Both the position numbers and the translations under genes were made by a program. A stretch of 40,577 nt of DNA, taken from assembly GCA_030066135.1 (NCBI GenBank), contig JASJCD010000005.1, forward strand, positions 1 to 40,577, in the 5' to 3' direction. This DNA is from Desulfobacterales bacterium (lineage in GTDB: Bacteria > Desulfobacterota > Desulfobacteria > Desulfobacterales > UBA5852). The notes beneath the pieces were generated by a model, which saw only the letters and a program-made list of their open reading frames with translations, was not told the origin of the DNA and did no database searches. Positions 1 to 8,158 of the stretch are shown here, piece after piece (the stretch's first letter is position 1; the number at the start of each line of letters is the position of its first letter).

Positions 1-317
1 CCCTGGTGAGTCATGAAGTCGGGGCTGGAACCACCCGTGACGATGATGCGGATGTTGACTTCGTCGTCTCGGCGGTTGCGCGCCAGGGTTTCTAACACCA
101 CCTGCCGAATGTGGTCGAGATCACCCGGCAGCGAAAGTCCGATTTTCCGGGCCGATGTGGCCAGGCGGCTCAGGTGCTCATCCAGGGCAAAGGGTCGGCC
201 GCCATAGGTTCGCAGCAGTTCGAAGGCCCCCAGCCCCCGTAGAACCGCCAGATCATTTACCGGTATGACGGCCTGATCGGCCGCTACGAATTCGCCGTCG
301 ACGTAGTAGATATCCAT
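1..317 (-). CDS. Class IV (branched-chain/D-amino-acid type) aminotransferase, N-terminal part
   Basis: The gene begins at an ATG on the minus strand and runs off the left edge, so only about 105 N-terminal residues are visible. They begin MDIYYVDGEFVAADQA and continue with VNDLAVLRGLGAFELLRTY, the N-terminal fold of PLP-dependent fold-type IV aminotransferases (IlvE, D-amino acid transaminase, aminodeoxychorismate lyase). The GAFELLRTYGGRPFALDEHL stretch is the usual landmark. Such enzymes move amino groups between branched-chain or D-amino acids and 2-oxo acids in the cytoplasm. The PLP lysine lies outside the window, so the substrate class cannot be assigned. Family assignment is firm; exact function is open. 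Confidence 0.85.
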   Translation of the reverse strand, partial: MDIYYVDGEFVAADQAVIPVNDLAVLRGLGAFELLRTYGGRPFALDEHLSRLATSARKIGLSLPGDLDHIRQVVLETLARNRRDDEVNIRIIVTGGSSPDFMTHQ

Positions 318-670
318 AGGGTGTCTGAACCTGATCCAATGGCGGCTGTCGGCTACCGGAGACTTGTGGCTGAACCGCCGCCCGGCCTGTGCGCGGTGCA
401 TGATGCCCGTCGCACATTTCGGCTTTCCCATATCAGGATGATCGGCAGTTTGCAATCTCTCCCTGGAGGCGCGCGACCCCGCAATGTGCGGGCATCCGTG
501 CCTGTTTTCGTTATCGATTTTATTGCCTGGCAAAGGACCGCTTAAAACCCCGGATATTAAGCCCGACCGAGTATGAGGCCTTCGGCGGTGGCCATTTGGG
601 GTTGGACAGGCAATTCGATGTTAGGTTAGAAATATGATCATTGACCGCCGCTAAAACAAGGAGTCGTGTT
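318..670. other. Divergent intergenic region between aminotransferase and crotonase genes
   Basis: I see no convincing gene in this stretch of about 350 bases. It must carry the start signals of both divergent genes. Visible elements are a perfect 6-bp hairpin with a 3-base loop at 478-492 (CCCGCA/TGCGGG), which would lie in the aminotransferase leader, a TATGAT box at 633-638 that could be a -10 for the rightward gene although no good -35 matches it, and an AAGGAG ribosome site at 657-662. Short open frames here have no ribosome sites or recognisable sequence. Confidence 0.5.
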
Positions 671-1492
671 ATGGATGCATACCAGTTCTATCGGGTCGCA
701 AAAGAACCCCCGCTGGCCAGGGTGATCCTCAACCGGCCGGACAAGAAAAATGCCATGAACCCGCCGGCCTGGGAAGAAACCATTCCCATCTTCCGCGACC
801 TCGATCAGGATCCCGAAATCCGGGTCGTCGTCCTGGCCGCTGAAGGGGACTGCTTTTCCGTCGGTATCGATCTCGTGGAAATGTCCGGCGCGATTGCCGA
901 GATCACGGATAAGAACCAGACCGGGGGGGTGAAATGGCGCCTGCTTGACAAGATCGGCCGTCTGCAGCAGGCCATGACCTGCATCGAACAGTGCCGCAAG
1001 CCCGTGATTGCCGCCATCCAGGGGTACTGCCTGGGAGCGGGACTGGACATGGTGACGGCCTGCGATATCCGCCTGTGCAGCCGGGATGCGGTCTTCGCCG
1101 TCAAGGAGGCGGCCGTAGGGTTTGTGGCCGATGTGGGCGTCCTGCAGCGGCTCCCGCTGATCGTGGGCCAGGGGTTTGCGCGCGAGATGGCCTACACCGC
1201 CGGTGATGTCGGGGCCCGGCGTGCCCGGGAAATGCTTCTGGTCAACGAGGTCCTGGATGACCGGGAGGCGCTTGCGCAGCGTGCCGAAACGCTGGCCCGT
1301 GAGATTGCCGCCAATGCCCCCCTGGCGGTTCAGGCCAGCAAATCCGTGCTCAACTACGGTATTGGCCGGACGATTGACGAAGGGCTGCAATATAACGCCT
1401 CGCTGAGCGCCAATATCATCCCTTCCGAAGATCTGTTCGAGGCCTTTACGGCCTTCATGGAAAAACGCCCGCCCCGCTTCAAGGGGCGCTAG
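671..1492 (+). CDS. Enoyl-CoA hydratase/isomerase family protein, dienoyl-CoA isomerase-like
   Basis: A 273-residue crotonase-fold protein. The ATG at 671 was chosen over an upstream TTG (641) because AAGGAG sits 8 bases before it. The oxyanion-hole region is DCFSVGIDLVEM, and the core is KPVIAAIQGYCLGAGLDM. The acidic residues used by eukaryotic delta3,5-delta2,4-dienoyl-CoA isomerase (ECH1) all have counterparts: Asp in GLDMVT, Glu in VKEAAVG and Asp in VADVGVLQRLP. This favours an isomerase acting on conjugated dienoyl-CoA during unsaturated fatty acid or aromatic-ring breakdown over a plain hydratase. No other beta-oxidation gene is adjacent, so the pathway is inferred. It stands alone between a divergent aminotransferase and a convergent aldo/keto reductase. 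Confidence 0.88.
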   Translation: MDAYQFYRVAKEPPLARVILNRPDKKNAMNPPAWEETIPIFRDLDQDPEIRVVVLAAEGDCFSVGIDLVEMSGAIAEITDKNQTGGVKWRLLDKIGRLQQAMTCIEQCRKPVIAAIQGYCLGAGLDMVTACDIRLCSRDAVFAVKEAAVGFVADVGVLQRLPLIVGQGFAREMAYTAGDVGARRAREMLLVNEVLDDREALAQRAETLAREIAANAPLAVQASKSVLNYGIGRTIDEGLQYNASLSANIIPSEDLFEAFTAFMEKRPPRFKGR

Positions 1493-1511
1493 GGTCGCGG
1501 CATCAGCGTTC

Positions 1512-2471
1512 TTACCACTTCCACATGACCGGGTCGTCATCCAGATGATCGGTGACCTGCCGTCCGATCCGGTCCATGGCCGCCAGATCCTCCGTCGATA
1601 TGGCTATCCGGGCGGCGGCGGCGTTCTGGGCCGCCTGGTCCGCATTCCGGGCGCCGGCGATGGCGCAGGTGCTGGGTTGGGCCATGACCCAGGCCAGGGC
1701 CAGCTGCCCCAGGGTGGCGCCGTAACGATCGGCAATGGGCTGCAACTGGTCGAGCGCCGTCCGGGCCCGGTTGAAGTGTTCGGGCGCAAACAGGCGGTTT
1801 TGGGCACGGTGATCACCCCGCTTGAAACGATGATCCGGACCGAACTTGCCGGTCAATAGCCCTTGGGCCATCGGGGAATAGGCCAGGATCGTAAGGTTGC
1901 GCGCTAGGCAAAGGGGCCGGGCGTCCTGCTCCACGTGCCGCCAGAAAAGGGAATAGGGCGGCTGCAGGCTCACGATATCGCCGTATTCCAGGGCTTCGGC
2001 CAGCTGGGTCTCCGAGAAATTGGACACGCCAATGGCCCGGATTTTCCCCTGCGCCTTGAGCTTTACAAGGGCCCCCATGGTTTCCTCGATGGGCACCTGA
2101 TCGCTGCCGAAGGCCCCGGAGGGCCAGTGAATCTGGTAGAGATCGATATAGTCCGTTGCCAGGTTGGCCAGCGAGCGCTCGCAGGCGGCCATGACCTGAT
2201 CGTGCTTCATCGCGTTGGCAAAAACCTTGGTAGCGATCACCACCCGGCTGCGATCCGCGCCCACAGCGCGGGCCACGATGCGTTCGGAATGGCCGTCGCC
2301 GTAGACCGAGGCCGTGTCGATCGTGGTTACGCCGGCATCCAGGGCGCAGCGGATGGCGCGGACGGATTCGGCGTCGTCGATATCCGTCCACATCTGGCGG
2401 CCCGCCTGCCATGTGCCCATAACGAGGGTGGAGATTGAAATCGGGCTGGTTCCCAATTGGCGCTGCTGCAT
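1512..2471 (-). CDS. Aldo/keto reductase
   Basis: A 319-residue TIM-barrel NAD(P)H-dependent oxidoreductase of the aldo/keto reductase superfamily. The catalytic tetrad is present: Asp52 and Tyr57 in TIDTASVYGDG, Lys82 in VIATKVF and His115 in YIDLYQIHW. C-terminal motifs IGVSNFSETQL and AGARNADQAAQN match the cofactor-binding part of the YajO/Tas-like branch. The ATG start is supported by AGGAGGG five bases upstream on the minus strand. It is convergent with the crotonase gene and divergent from the LUD gene. The natural carbonyl substrate cannot be read from sequence. Confidence 0.92.
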   Translation of the reverse strand: MQQRQLGTSPISISTLVMGTWQAGRQMWTDIDDAESVRAIRCALDAGVTTIDTASVYGDGHSERIVARAVGADRSRVVIATKVFANAMKHDQVMAACERSLANLATDYIDLYQIHWPSGAFGSDQVPIEETMGALVKLKAQGKIRAIGVSNFSETQLAEALEYGDIVSLQPPYSLFWRHVEQDARPLCLARNLTILAYSPMAQGLLTGKFGPDHRFKRGDHRAQNRLFAPEHFNRARTALDQLQPIADRYGATLGQLALAWVMAQPSTCAIAGARNADQAAQNAAAARIAISTEDLAAMDRIGRQVTDHLDDDPVMWKW

Positions 2472-2491
2472 GTTGCCCTCCTATTTTCAGG

Positions 2492-2521
2492 TTGACCCTG
2501 GGGCTAGATAATTCATAGATA
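2492..2521 (+). promoter_or_regulatory. Possible sigma70-type promoter for the LUD-domain gene
   Basis: TTGACC at 2492-2497 and TAGATA at 2516-2521 are separated by 18 bases, in the 91-base gap between divergent genes. This is an acceptable but not outstanding match. The LUD start codon lies about 40 bases downstream with an AGGAG site. Confidence 0.35.
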
Positions 2522-2562
2522 GCAGGGGCGCAAACGAACCGCAAAGAGCACAGGAGCAGCGC

Positions 2563-3216
2563 ATGCAGGATCCGATCACGCAATTTTGGAACCTACGCCT
2601 GGAATTCGCCAAGGCAACCCTTGAGAGGAATAATTTCGAAGTCCACATCGCCCCCGACCGGGAAGCGGCAACCACACTGGTGACGGAAACGCTGCTGCCC
2701 GCGATCGCCCCGGGCAGCATCTCCTGGGGCGGTTCCAAAACATTCGTGGAAACCGGTCTCTACGCGCAATTGAAAGCGGCTTCCGGTGTCACGGTGCTGG
2801 ACACCTATGACCCGGCCCTCACCGACGACGAAAAGCTGGAGCGGCGGCGCCAGTCTTTGCTGGTGGACCTCTTTGTCACCGGCACCAATGCGATCACTGC
2901 CAACGGCCACCTGGTCAATCTGGACATGATCGGCAACCGGATTGCGGCGCTGACCTTCGGCCCCCGCAACGTCCTTGTGCTCGCCGGCCGCAACAAACTG
3001 GTGGCGGACCTGGAGGGCGCCTGGGAGCGCATAAAGGCCTATGCCGCTCCGGTCAACAGCATGCGACTCGAGAAGAAGACCCCCTGCGCCGCGACCGGTG
3101 TCTGCCAGGACTGCAAGAGCCCGCAGCGCATTTGCAACACCTGGACGATCACGGAAAAGAGTTTTCCCCCGGGGCGGGTGCGGATCGTGCTGATCAATGA
3201 AGCGCTGGGGTTCTGA
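2563..3216 (+). CDS. LUD-domain (DUF162, LutC-like) protein
   Basis: A 217-residue protein of the LUD domain family, related to LutC/YkgG of lactate oxidation complexes. Typical features are IAPGSISWGGSKTFVETGL, FVTGTNAITANGHLVNLD and FGPRNVLVLAGRNKLV, which forms the C-terminal half of the domain. The tail carries a cysteine cluster CAATGVCQDCKSPQRIC, seen in stand-alone LUD proteins of strict anaerobes and able in principle to bind metal or an Fe-S cluster. The lutA and lutB partners are not next to it, so a role in lactate oxidation is only a possibility. The start has AGGAG about 7 bases upstream. A small hairpin (ATCGGC/GCCGAT, 3231-3246) follows the stop. Confidence 0.85.
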   Translation: MQDPITQFWNLRLEFAKATLERNNFEVHIAPDREAATTLVTETLLPAIAPGSISWGGSKTFVETGLYAQLKAASGVTVLDTYDPALTDDEKLERRRQSLLVDLFVTGTNAITANGHLVNLDMIGNRIAALTFGPRNVLVLAGRNKLVADLEGAWERIKAYAAPVNSMRLEKKTPCAATGVCQDCKSPQRICNTWTITEKSFPPGRVRIVLINEALGF

Positions 3217-3389
3217 ATGCCAGCCTCGGCATCGGCCCCTGCCGATCACACCGCTCAGGACCTTTGCGCCGGCCCGATCCCGGGGCGTGTGAATGCGAAG
3301 GCGACATACCCCGGCCGAAGGTCCCTGGACGGAGAAACCCGCGGCTTTCGCACAGGGCCTGCTGAAGCGGTTGCACCCAATGGCGACGT

Positions 3390-4436
3390 ATGAAAAACCC
3401 CACCAAACTCATCGGCGTGGATATCGGTTTCGGCTTTGCCAAAGGATTCGACGGGCAGTTGCCGATCATTTTCCCATCCATTCTGTCGCATCACGGACGA
3501 CCGGAAGAGGCGGCGGGCCCCGAGCAGGGCGCGCCCGGGCTCGGGTTGCACATTGAGATCAACGGCGAAGGGTATTTTGTCGGCCGTCGCGCCGACTGCG
3601 ACTGGCGCTCACCCCAGCTCCCCCGTCAGCCGGACCGCCTTTTCGGCGCTTATGGCAAGCATCTGGTCCTGGCCCTGCTGTCCGCCTATACGGAAATGGA
3701 GAGCCCGCTGCATGTGGTGCTCGGCCTGCCCGTGAGCTATTTTCAACTTCTCAAGGCATCCTGCGAGGCAGGCCTGATCGGCTACCACAAACTGGTCTGG
3801 GTGGAGAAGGACGGCAGCCGGATCCCCAAGAATATCCATATCCGGAAGCTTCATTTGGTTCCCCACCCCATGGGCACCTACAGTGGCCTTGTCATGGATG
3901 CCAACGGCAGGCTACAGGCGGAAAAGTTCAGGGAGCGCAAAATCGCCGTGGTCGATATCGGTTTTCGCAGCACCAACGTGATCGCGATGGACCGGATGCG
4001 CTTCAGCAACCGCTATAGCGGCTCCATCGACCTGGGGATCAGCCGGGGATTCGAGCGGATAGAGCGCAAATTGCGTGATGAAACCGGCCGGAGTCTCACA
4101 TTCGACCAACTTTACCAGGCCGTGCGCATGGGGCATATTCGCATCGAAGACCAGACCTACAACATCGAGAGGGTGCGCCGCGAGGCGTTCAGCCTGCTGG
4201 CGGAGCAGCTGGCCGACAATATCGGCCACCTGCTGGCGGCCGCCTGGGACCTGGACAACCTGCTGCTCACCGGGGGCGGTTCAAGGGAACTGGCGGACTA
4301 TATCGGCCCTTTGCTCCCGGGTGAGGTGTCCCAGATCGAAAACGAGCAGGATGCGCGTTTGAACAATGCCCAGGGACAGTTGCGCCTCGCACGGGCGCTC
4401 TGGGGGGCTTCCGGCTTCTGTGAGAATGCCGGCTGA
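3390..4436 (+). CDS. ParM/StbA-like actin-family ATPase
   Basis: A 348-residue protein with the actin/Hsp70 nucleotide-binding motifs in order: phosphate-1 GVDIGFGFAKG (about residues 9-19), connect-like VVLGLPVSYF (109-118), phosphate-2 VVDIGFRSTNVI (187-198) and adenosine LLLTGGGSRELADYI (291-305). The end, ARLNNAQGQLRLARAL, resembles the terminal helix of ParM, Alp7A and archaeal Ta0583. ParM-type proteins form filaments that move plasmids. Here the gene lies among chromosomal metabolic genes with no visible ParR adaptor or centromere-like repeats. The start has no clear ribosome site. The 3' end overlaps the next gene, suggesting coupling to the transporter. Family assignment is secure; the cargo is unknown. 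Confidence 0.82.
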   Translation: MKNPTKLIGVDIGFGFAKGFDGQLPIIFPSILSHHGRPEEAAGPEQGAPGLGLHIEINGEGYFVGRRADCDWRSPQLPRQPDRLFGAYGKHLVLALLSAYTEMESPLHVVLGLPVSYFQLLKASCEAGLIGYHKLVWVEKDGSRIPKNIHIRKLHLVPHPMGTYSGLVMDANGRLQAEKFRERKIAVVDIGFRSTNVIAMDRMRFSNRYSGSIDLGISRGFERIERKLRDETGRSLTFDQLYQAVRMGHIRIEDQTYNIERVRREAFSLLAEQLADNIGHLLAAAWDLDNLLLTGGGSRELADYIGPLLPGEVSQIENEQDARLNNAQGQLRLARALWGASGFCENAG

Positions 4437-5703
4437 CCAGACGACGGGCGGCAACCCCGCCGGCGAGGAAGAGCGACAGGCAGGCATGTCACCAAAAAAC
4501 AGCCGATGTGAGTTGCCCGCCGACGGGCACGCGTCTGATGATTTCCGGGCCGCCCTCCCCCCCATCCTCATTCTGACGTCGATCTTTTTCTTGAATTTTA
4601 TGGCGCGGATCATCATGGCCCCGCTCCTGCCGGTCATCCGGGATGACCTGGCCCTGGACCACAGCGGTGCCGGGCGGTTTTTTCTGCTCCTGTCCTGCGG
4701 CTATTTTGTGGCGTTGCTCGGCTCCGGCCACCTGGCCGGCCGCATGGCCCATCGCCGGGTCATCATCTTGTCCTGTGTCGGGGTGGGGCTGGCCCTGATG
4801 GGCATTGCGGTTGCGCCCACCCTGGCCGGTGTCTACGGCGGTCTGGTGGGGCTGGGCCTGGCCGCCGGCATTTATCTGCCCTCCGGGATCGCTTCCATCA
4901 CCGATCGCGTGGGCGCCGCGCATTGGGGTAAAGCTCTGGCTGTTCATGAACTGGCGCCCAATTCGGCCTTTTTGCTGGCCCCGCTGGTGGTGGAAGCCGC
5001 CCTGGGGGTCATGGGCTGGCGCAGCCTCCTGATGCTGCTGGGTGTGGCGGCCGTGGTCCTGGCCGGCTTTTTCGGCTGGCGCGGCCATGGCGCTGATTTC
5101 TGCGGTGCGATTCCCGATCGCCGGGCCATGGCGGCGATTGCCGCCAGGCCCGCCGTGTGGCTGATGATGCTCCTGTTCGGCATCGGTATTGCCGGCACGC
5201 TGGGACTTTATTCGATGCTGCCCCTCTTCCTGGTCAGCGCGCACGGTATGGAGCGCCAATGGGCCAACGGCCTGCTGGCTTTCTCCAGGGTGGGGGCCCT
5301 GGCAGCGGCCTGGTGCGGCGGCTGGGCCGCCGACCGGTTCGGTTCGCGCCGGACCATCCAGACCGTGTTTTTGTTTTCCGGCCTGCTGATCATGGCCCTG
5401 GGGGTGTTGCGCGGGCCTTGGCTGACGGTGGCTGTTTTCTGCCAGCCCGTCCTGGCCGTCTGCTTTTTTCCGGCCGGTTTCAGTCTGCTGTCCAGGTTCG
5501 GTACCCGCCGCAACCAGAACATCATGATTGCCGTCACCATCCCCATGGCGTTTTTGATCGGCGGCGGGGGCGTCCCCCTCCTTCTGGGATGGATGGGCGA
5601 TGCGAACGCTTTCGGTCGTGCCTTCATGCTGATCGGGCTGGCCACCATGCTGGCTGCTGGAGCGGCGGCCTGGCTTCCGGCGACGGCCGGCCGACGGAGT
5701 TGA
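4426..5703 (+). CDS. Major facilitator superfamily transporter
   Basis: A hydrophobic protein of 425 residues with about 12 membrane segments. The first is ILILTSIFFLNFMARIIMA. MFS motif A between helices 2 and 3 reads GHLAGRMAHRRV and recurs in the second half as ADRFGSRR, marking the internal duplication. The ATG at 4426 overlaps the end of the actin-like gene by 11 bases. A later ATG at 4486, just before the first membrane helix, is an alternative start; neither has a strong ribosome site. The family moves small solutes by proton-coupled exchange across the inner membrane, but the solute cannot be read from sequence. The overlap suggests co-expression with the actin-like protein. Confidence 0.87.
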   Translation: MPADQTTGGNPAGEEERQAGMSPKNSRCELPADGHASDDFRAALPPILILTSIFFLNFMARIIMAPLLPVIRDDLALDHSGAGRFFLLLSCGYFVALLGSGHLAGRMAHRRVIILSCVGVGLALMGIAVAPTLAGVYGGLVGLGLAAGIYLPSGIASITDRVGAAHWGKALAVHELAPNSAFLLAPLVVEAALGVMGWRSLLMLLGVAAVVLAGFFGWRGHGADFCGAIPDRRAMAAIAARPAVWLMMLLFGIGIAGTLGLYSMLPLFLVSAHGMERQWANGLLAFSRVGALAAAWCGGWAADRFGSRRTIQTVFLFSGLLIMALGVLRGPWLTVAVFCQPVLAVCFFPAGFSLLSRFGTRRNQNIMIAVTIPMAFLIGGGGVPLLLGWMGDANAFGRAFMLIGLATMLAAGAAAWLPATAGRRS

Positions 5704-5803
5704 CACCCCTGCGGGGATTGCCTAAATTCCAAGCGGTGCCGCCAACGGGAGGCCGGGCAGCACCCCTTGAGGCCATGTTCTTTTTAAACGCGAAGGAGGC
5801 GCA

Positions 5804-6478
5804 ATGTACGTCGGGACTGTCATGTGGACGGAGCTTACCACGGTTGCACCGAATACCACCCTGGTGGCTGCCCAGGAGATTTTAGAGCAGAAAAAAATCA
5901 ATCACCTCTTAATTGTGGATGACCGCAATGAGCTGCTGGGCATTGTTTCGGATCGCGATTTGAAGAAGAGTTGGGCTTCATCGGCGACGACACTCAGCAA
6001 AAACGAGCTCATCTACCTGCTCGACCAAGTGACGGTGGCGGACATCATGACCAAAAAAACCCTCACGATCACCGCGGCCACCACCATCGAGCGGGCCGCG
6101 CTGCTGATGAATCAGCACCGCATCAATGCCCTGCCGGTGATCGAAGATGAGGAACTGGTCGGCATTATCACTTCGCGGGACGTCATGCGGGTGCTGCTCG
6201 AAGCGGTGGGCATCGAAACGGACAGCTCGCGGCTGACCATCCTGGTCAAGGACCGCATCGGGGTCATTTCGGACATTTCCCAGAGCCTGCGGGCCGAGGG
6301 CATCAACATCCGCAGCCTCTTCACCTGGCCTGAAAAGACCCACCCCGGCGTCTACTATCTGGTGGTACGGGTGCCGGCGGGAGACGGCGACAAGGCCGCC
6401 GCCTGTCTCGAAAAAGAGGGTTTCAAAGTGCTTACGGCCTACACCCGGGATCTGGAACCCTATCAGCCCGCTGGCTGA
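5804..6478 (+). CDS. CBS-pair and ACT domain protein, AcuB-like
   Basis: A 224-residue protein with two CBS motifs (about residues 1-60 and 75-135; NHLLIVDDRNELLGIVSDRD and NALPVIEDEELVGIITSRD) followed by a C-terminal ACT domain (LTILVKDRIGVISDISQSL). CBS pairs bind adenine nucleotides and ACT domains often bind amino acids, so this looks like a small-ligand sensor. The layout matches the AcuB-like proteins common in Desulfobacterota, whose partner enzyme is usually not known. A GAAGGAGG ribosome site precedes the ATG closely. The next gene starts 20 bases downstream, so the two are probably co-transcribed. Confidence 0.9.
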   Translation: MYVGTVMWTELTTVAPNTTLVAAQEILEQKKINHLLIVDDRNELLGIVSDRDLKKSWASSATTLSKNELIYLLDQVTVADIMTKKTLTITAATTIERAALLMNQHRINALPVIEDEELVGIITSRDVMRVLLEAVGIETDSSRLTILVKDRIGVISDISQSLRAEGINIRSLFTWPEKTHPGVYYLVVRVPAGDGDKAAACLEKEGFKVLTAYTRDLEPYQPAG

Positions 6479-6498
6479 AGGGAAGGGAGGCGCCCATC

Positions 6499-7065
6499 AT
6501 GGTAGACGAAGCCGCACCCCACGTGCTTGTCCCCATTGCCGACGGTACGGAGGAAATCGAAGCGGTCTGCATCATTGACGTCCTGCGGCGGGCAGGTGTG
6601 GCGGTTACGGTCGCCTCGGTGGGGGCGCTTCAGGTTACGGCCTCGCGTGGCGTAAAAATCGTCGCCGACTGTCTGATCGGCGACTGCCGTGGTCAACATT
6701 ACGACCTGGTGGTTTTGCCCGGCGGTATCCCGGGGGCGGAGAACCTGCGGGATTCCGAGGTGCTGACCGCAATTCTAAAAAACCAGAAACAGACCGGGCG
6801 TTGGCTGGGTGCGATTTGTGCCGCACCGGCTGTGGTGCTCTCATCGCACGCGCTCCTGAAAGGCTGCGCAGCCACGGCCCACCCGGCCTTTGTCGACCAG
6901 CTCGACGATCAGACCCGTGCCGATGAGCGCGTCGTGGTTGACGGTCAATGCGTGACAAGCCGTGGTCCGGGCACGGCGCTTGAATTTGCTCTCCAACTGG
7001 TGGCGCTGCTTTGTGGTGAGGACAAGGCCAAAGAAGTGGCGGCGCCCATGGTGCTGCCCGGCTAG
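6499..7065 (+). CDS. DJ-1/PfpI (YajL-like) family protein
   Basis: A 188-residue protein of the DJ-1/ThiJ/PfpI superfamily. The N-terminal PIADGTEEIEA carries the conserved glutamate, and the nucleophile elbow GAICAAPAVVL contains Cys107. VVLPGGIPGAENLRD and TSRGPGTALEFAL complete the family signature. Members act as redox-responsive chaperones or as deglycase/glyoxalase-like enzymes in the cytoplasm; sequence alone does not separate these roles. A GGGAGG ribosome site precedes the ATG. It follows the CBS-ACT gene closely, probably in one transcript. Confidence 0.93.
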   Translation: MVDEAAPHVLVPIADGTEEIEAVCIIDVLRRAGVAVTVASVGALQVTASRGVKIVADCLIGDCRGQHYDLVVLPGGIPGAENLRDSEVLTAILKNQKQTGRWLGAICAAPAVVLSSHALLKGCAATAHPAFVDQLDDQTRADERVVVDGQCVTSRGPGTALEFALQLVALLCGEDKAKEVAAPMVLPG

Positions 7066-7143
7066 CGCCGCGTTCCATGCGCCGCCGCGTTTCACCCGCA
7101 CGATAGGCGTCGCGAACAACAGCCAGGAAAGACCGTAACCGGG

Positions 7144-7410
7144 CTAGCGGTCCTGGCAGGCGTTGCTTTCCTCATCATCCTTTAAAAAATCATACAACAA
7201 ACCACGGAATGTGCAGCGTTCGGCGGCCATCAGTTTGCGCGAGACAAAGGCGCTGGTTTTTTCAAATCCGTCCACCTTGAGGCGGAAAGCCAGAAACCTC
7301 ACCAACCGCTCGTCTTCCCGATGACGGGCCGGCACCAGCATGAGCAGCCGGCCCAGCGCCTCCTGATCGACGCTGGCCTGCCTTTCGACCCGGATGATCT
7401 TGTCTTCCAT
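7144..7410 (-). CDS. Small hypothetical protein
   Basis: An 88-residue soluble, charged protein that I do not recognise. It begins MEDKIIRVERQASVDQEAL and ends in an acidic tail, KDDEESNACQDR. There is no signal peptide or membrane segment. It is called a gene because AGGGAGAG lies about 8 bases before the ATG on the minus strand and because no other frame here is credible. It is divergent from the DUF3783 gene, sharing a promoter region of about 170 bases. No function is proposed. Confidence 0.6.
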   Translation of the reverse strand: MEDKIIRVERQASVDQEALGRLLMLVPARHREDERLVRFLAFRLKVDGFEKTSAFVSRKLMAAERCTFRGLLYDFLKDDEESNACQDR

Positions 7411-7493
7411 CGATGCACTCTCCCTGGCGGCCCGGTCGCCGTGACGGCAATCCAGCCGGTGGGCGTCAATTCATGGCCGGGTATACGCGACCG

Positions 7494-7522
7494 TTGTTAA
7501 AATATCCTTCTTGTGGCATAAA
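7494..7522 (+). promoter_or_regulatory. Possible sigma70-type promoter for the DUF3783 gene
   Basis: TTGTTA at 7494-7499 and CATAAA at 7517-7522 are separated by 17 bases in an AT-rich patch. The patch stands out from the GC-rich surroundings. The ribosome site of the downstream gene follows about 55 bases later. Confidence 0.35.
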
Positions 7523-7584
7523 AATTCTTCGGTGGTCAACTGCGCATGTGCGGCGGCCGCCAATTATCGGAGAGCAGGAGGCCG

Positions 7585-8028
7585 ATGAGCGATACCAATA
7601 CATTCAATCGGGTTGAGCGCAGCGCCAAGCGGTTGTACGGGCCCCGGGCGCTGCTAGTGTGCGGTTTCACCGCCGAGGGCCAGACGGCCTTGCTTGATGC
7701 GGTCCAGGCGACCCGGATCGAGGCCCTGGTGGTTGTTTTCGCGGCCACGGATGATCTCGAAACCAGCCTGGGCGTGCTTTTCAAACGGGCAAATCTAAGC
7801 GGCCGCAGCGAACCCAGCCGAATGCCGGCCGCGGTGATCATGGCGGGTATTTCGGAGGCCGAGCTCCATCAGCTCATGGAAGGCTATCGGTCCGCGGGCC
7901 TGCCCTGGCCGTTGTGGGCCACCCTGACACCGACTTCGGAAACCTGGACGCTGCGGGCGCTGCTGAAGGAGCTTGCCGCGGAACGGGCGGCCCTGGCGGC
8001 GCAGTCGGCCAAGGGGCAAGACGGATAG
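7585..8028 (+). CDS. DUF3783 domain protein
   Basis: A 147-residue protein. The start at 7585 is supported by AGGAGG ending 3 bases before the ATG; an in-frame ATG at 7546 lacks one. The C-terminal half (PAAVIMAGISEAELHQLMEG, then PLWATLTPTSETWTLRALL) matches DUF3783, a small domain of unknown role. The N-terminal half (ALLVCGFTAEGQTALLDAV) looks like a single Rossmann-like strand-helix unit. No catalytic motif is evident. I see no more specific function. Confidence 0.75.
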   Translation: MSDTNTFNRVERSAKRLYGPRALLVCGFTAEGQTALLDAVQATRIEALVVVFAATDDLETSLGVLFKRANLSGRSEPSRMPAAVIMAGISEAELHQLMEGYRSAGLPWPLWATLTPTSETWTLRALLKELAAERAALAAQSAKGQDG

Positions 8029-8158
8029 CCCGGGTTGGATGCCGGATCCCATCAGCGCCGCATCCCGATTGAAACGGCCGCAGGGAATTCCCGCTAATCG
8101 AGGTGAACATTCAATTGAAAAGCCATGCCGCCCCAGAGCACGAGCGGTCCTTTAAGCC

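Noticed and set aside
29-207. Plus-strand short frame at the left edge
   Set aside because: It is antisense to the recognisable aminotransferase N-terminus.
4489-5706. Long minus-strand frame opposite the MFS gene
   Set aside because: Its product is low-complexity Gly/His/Gln-rich sequence typical of the antisense of a GC-rich membrane protein gene.
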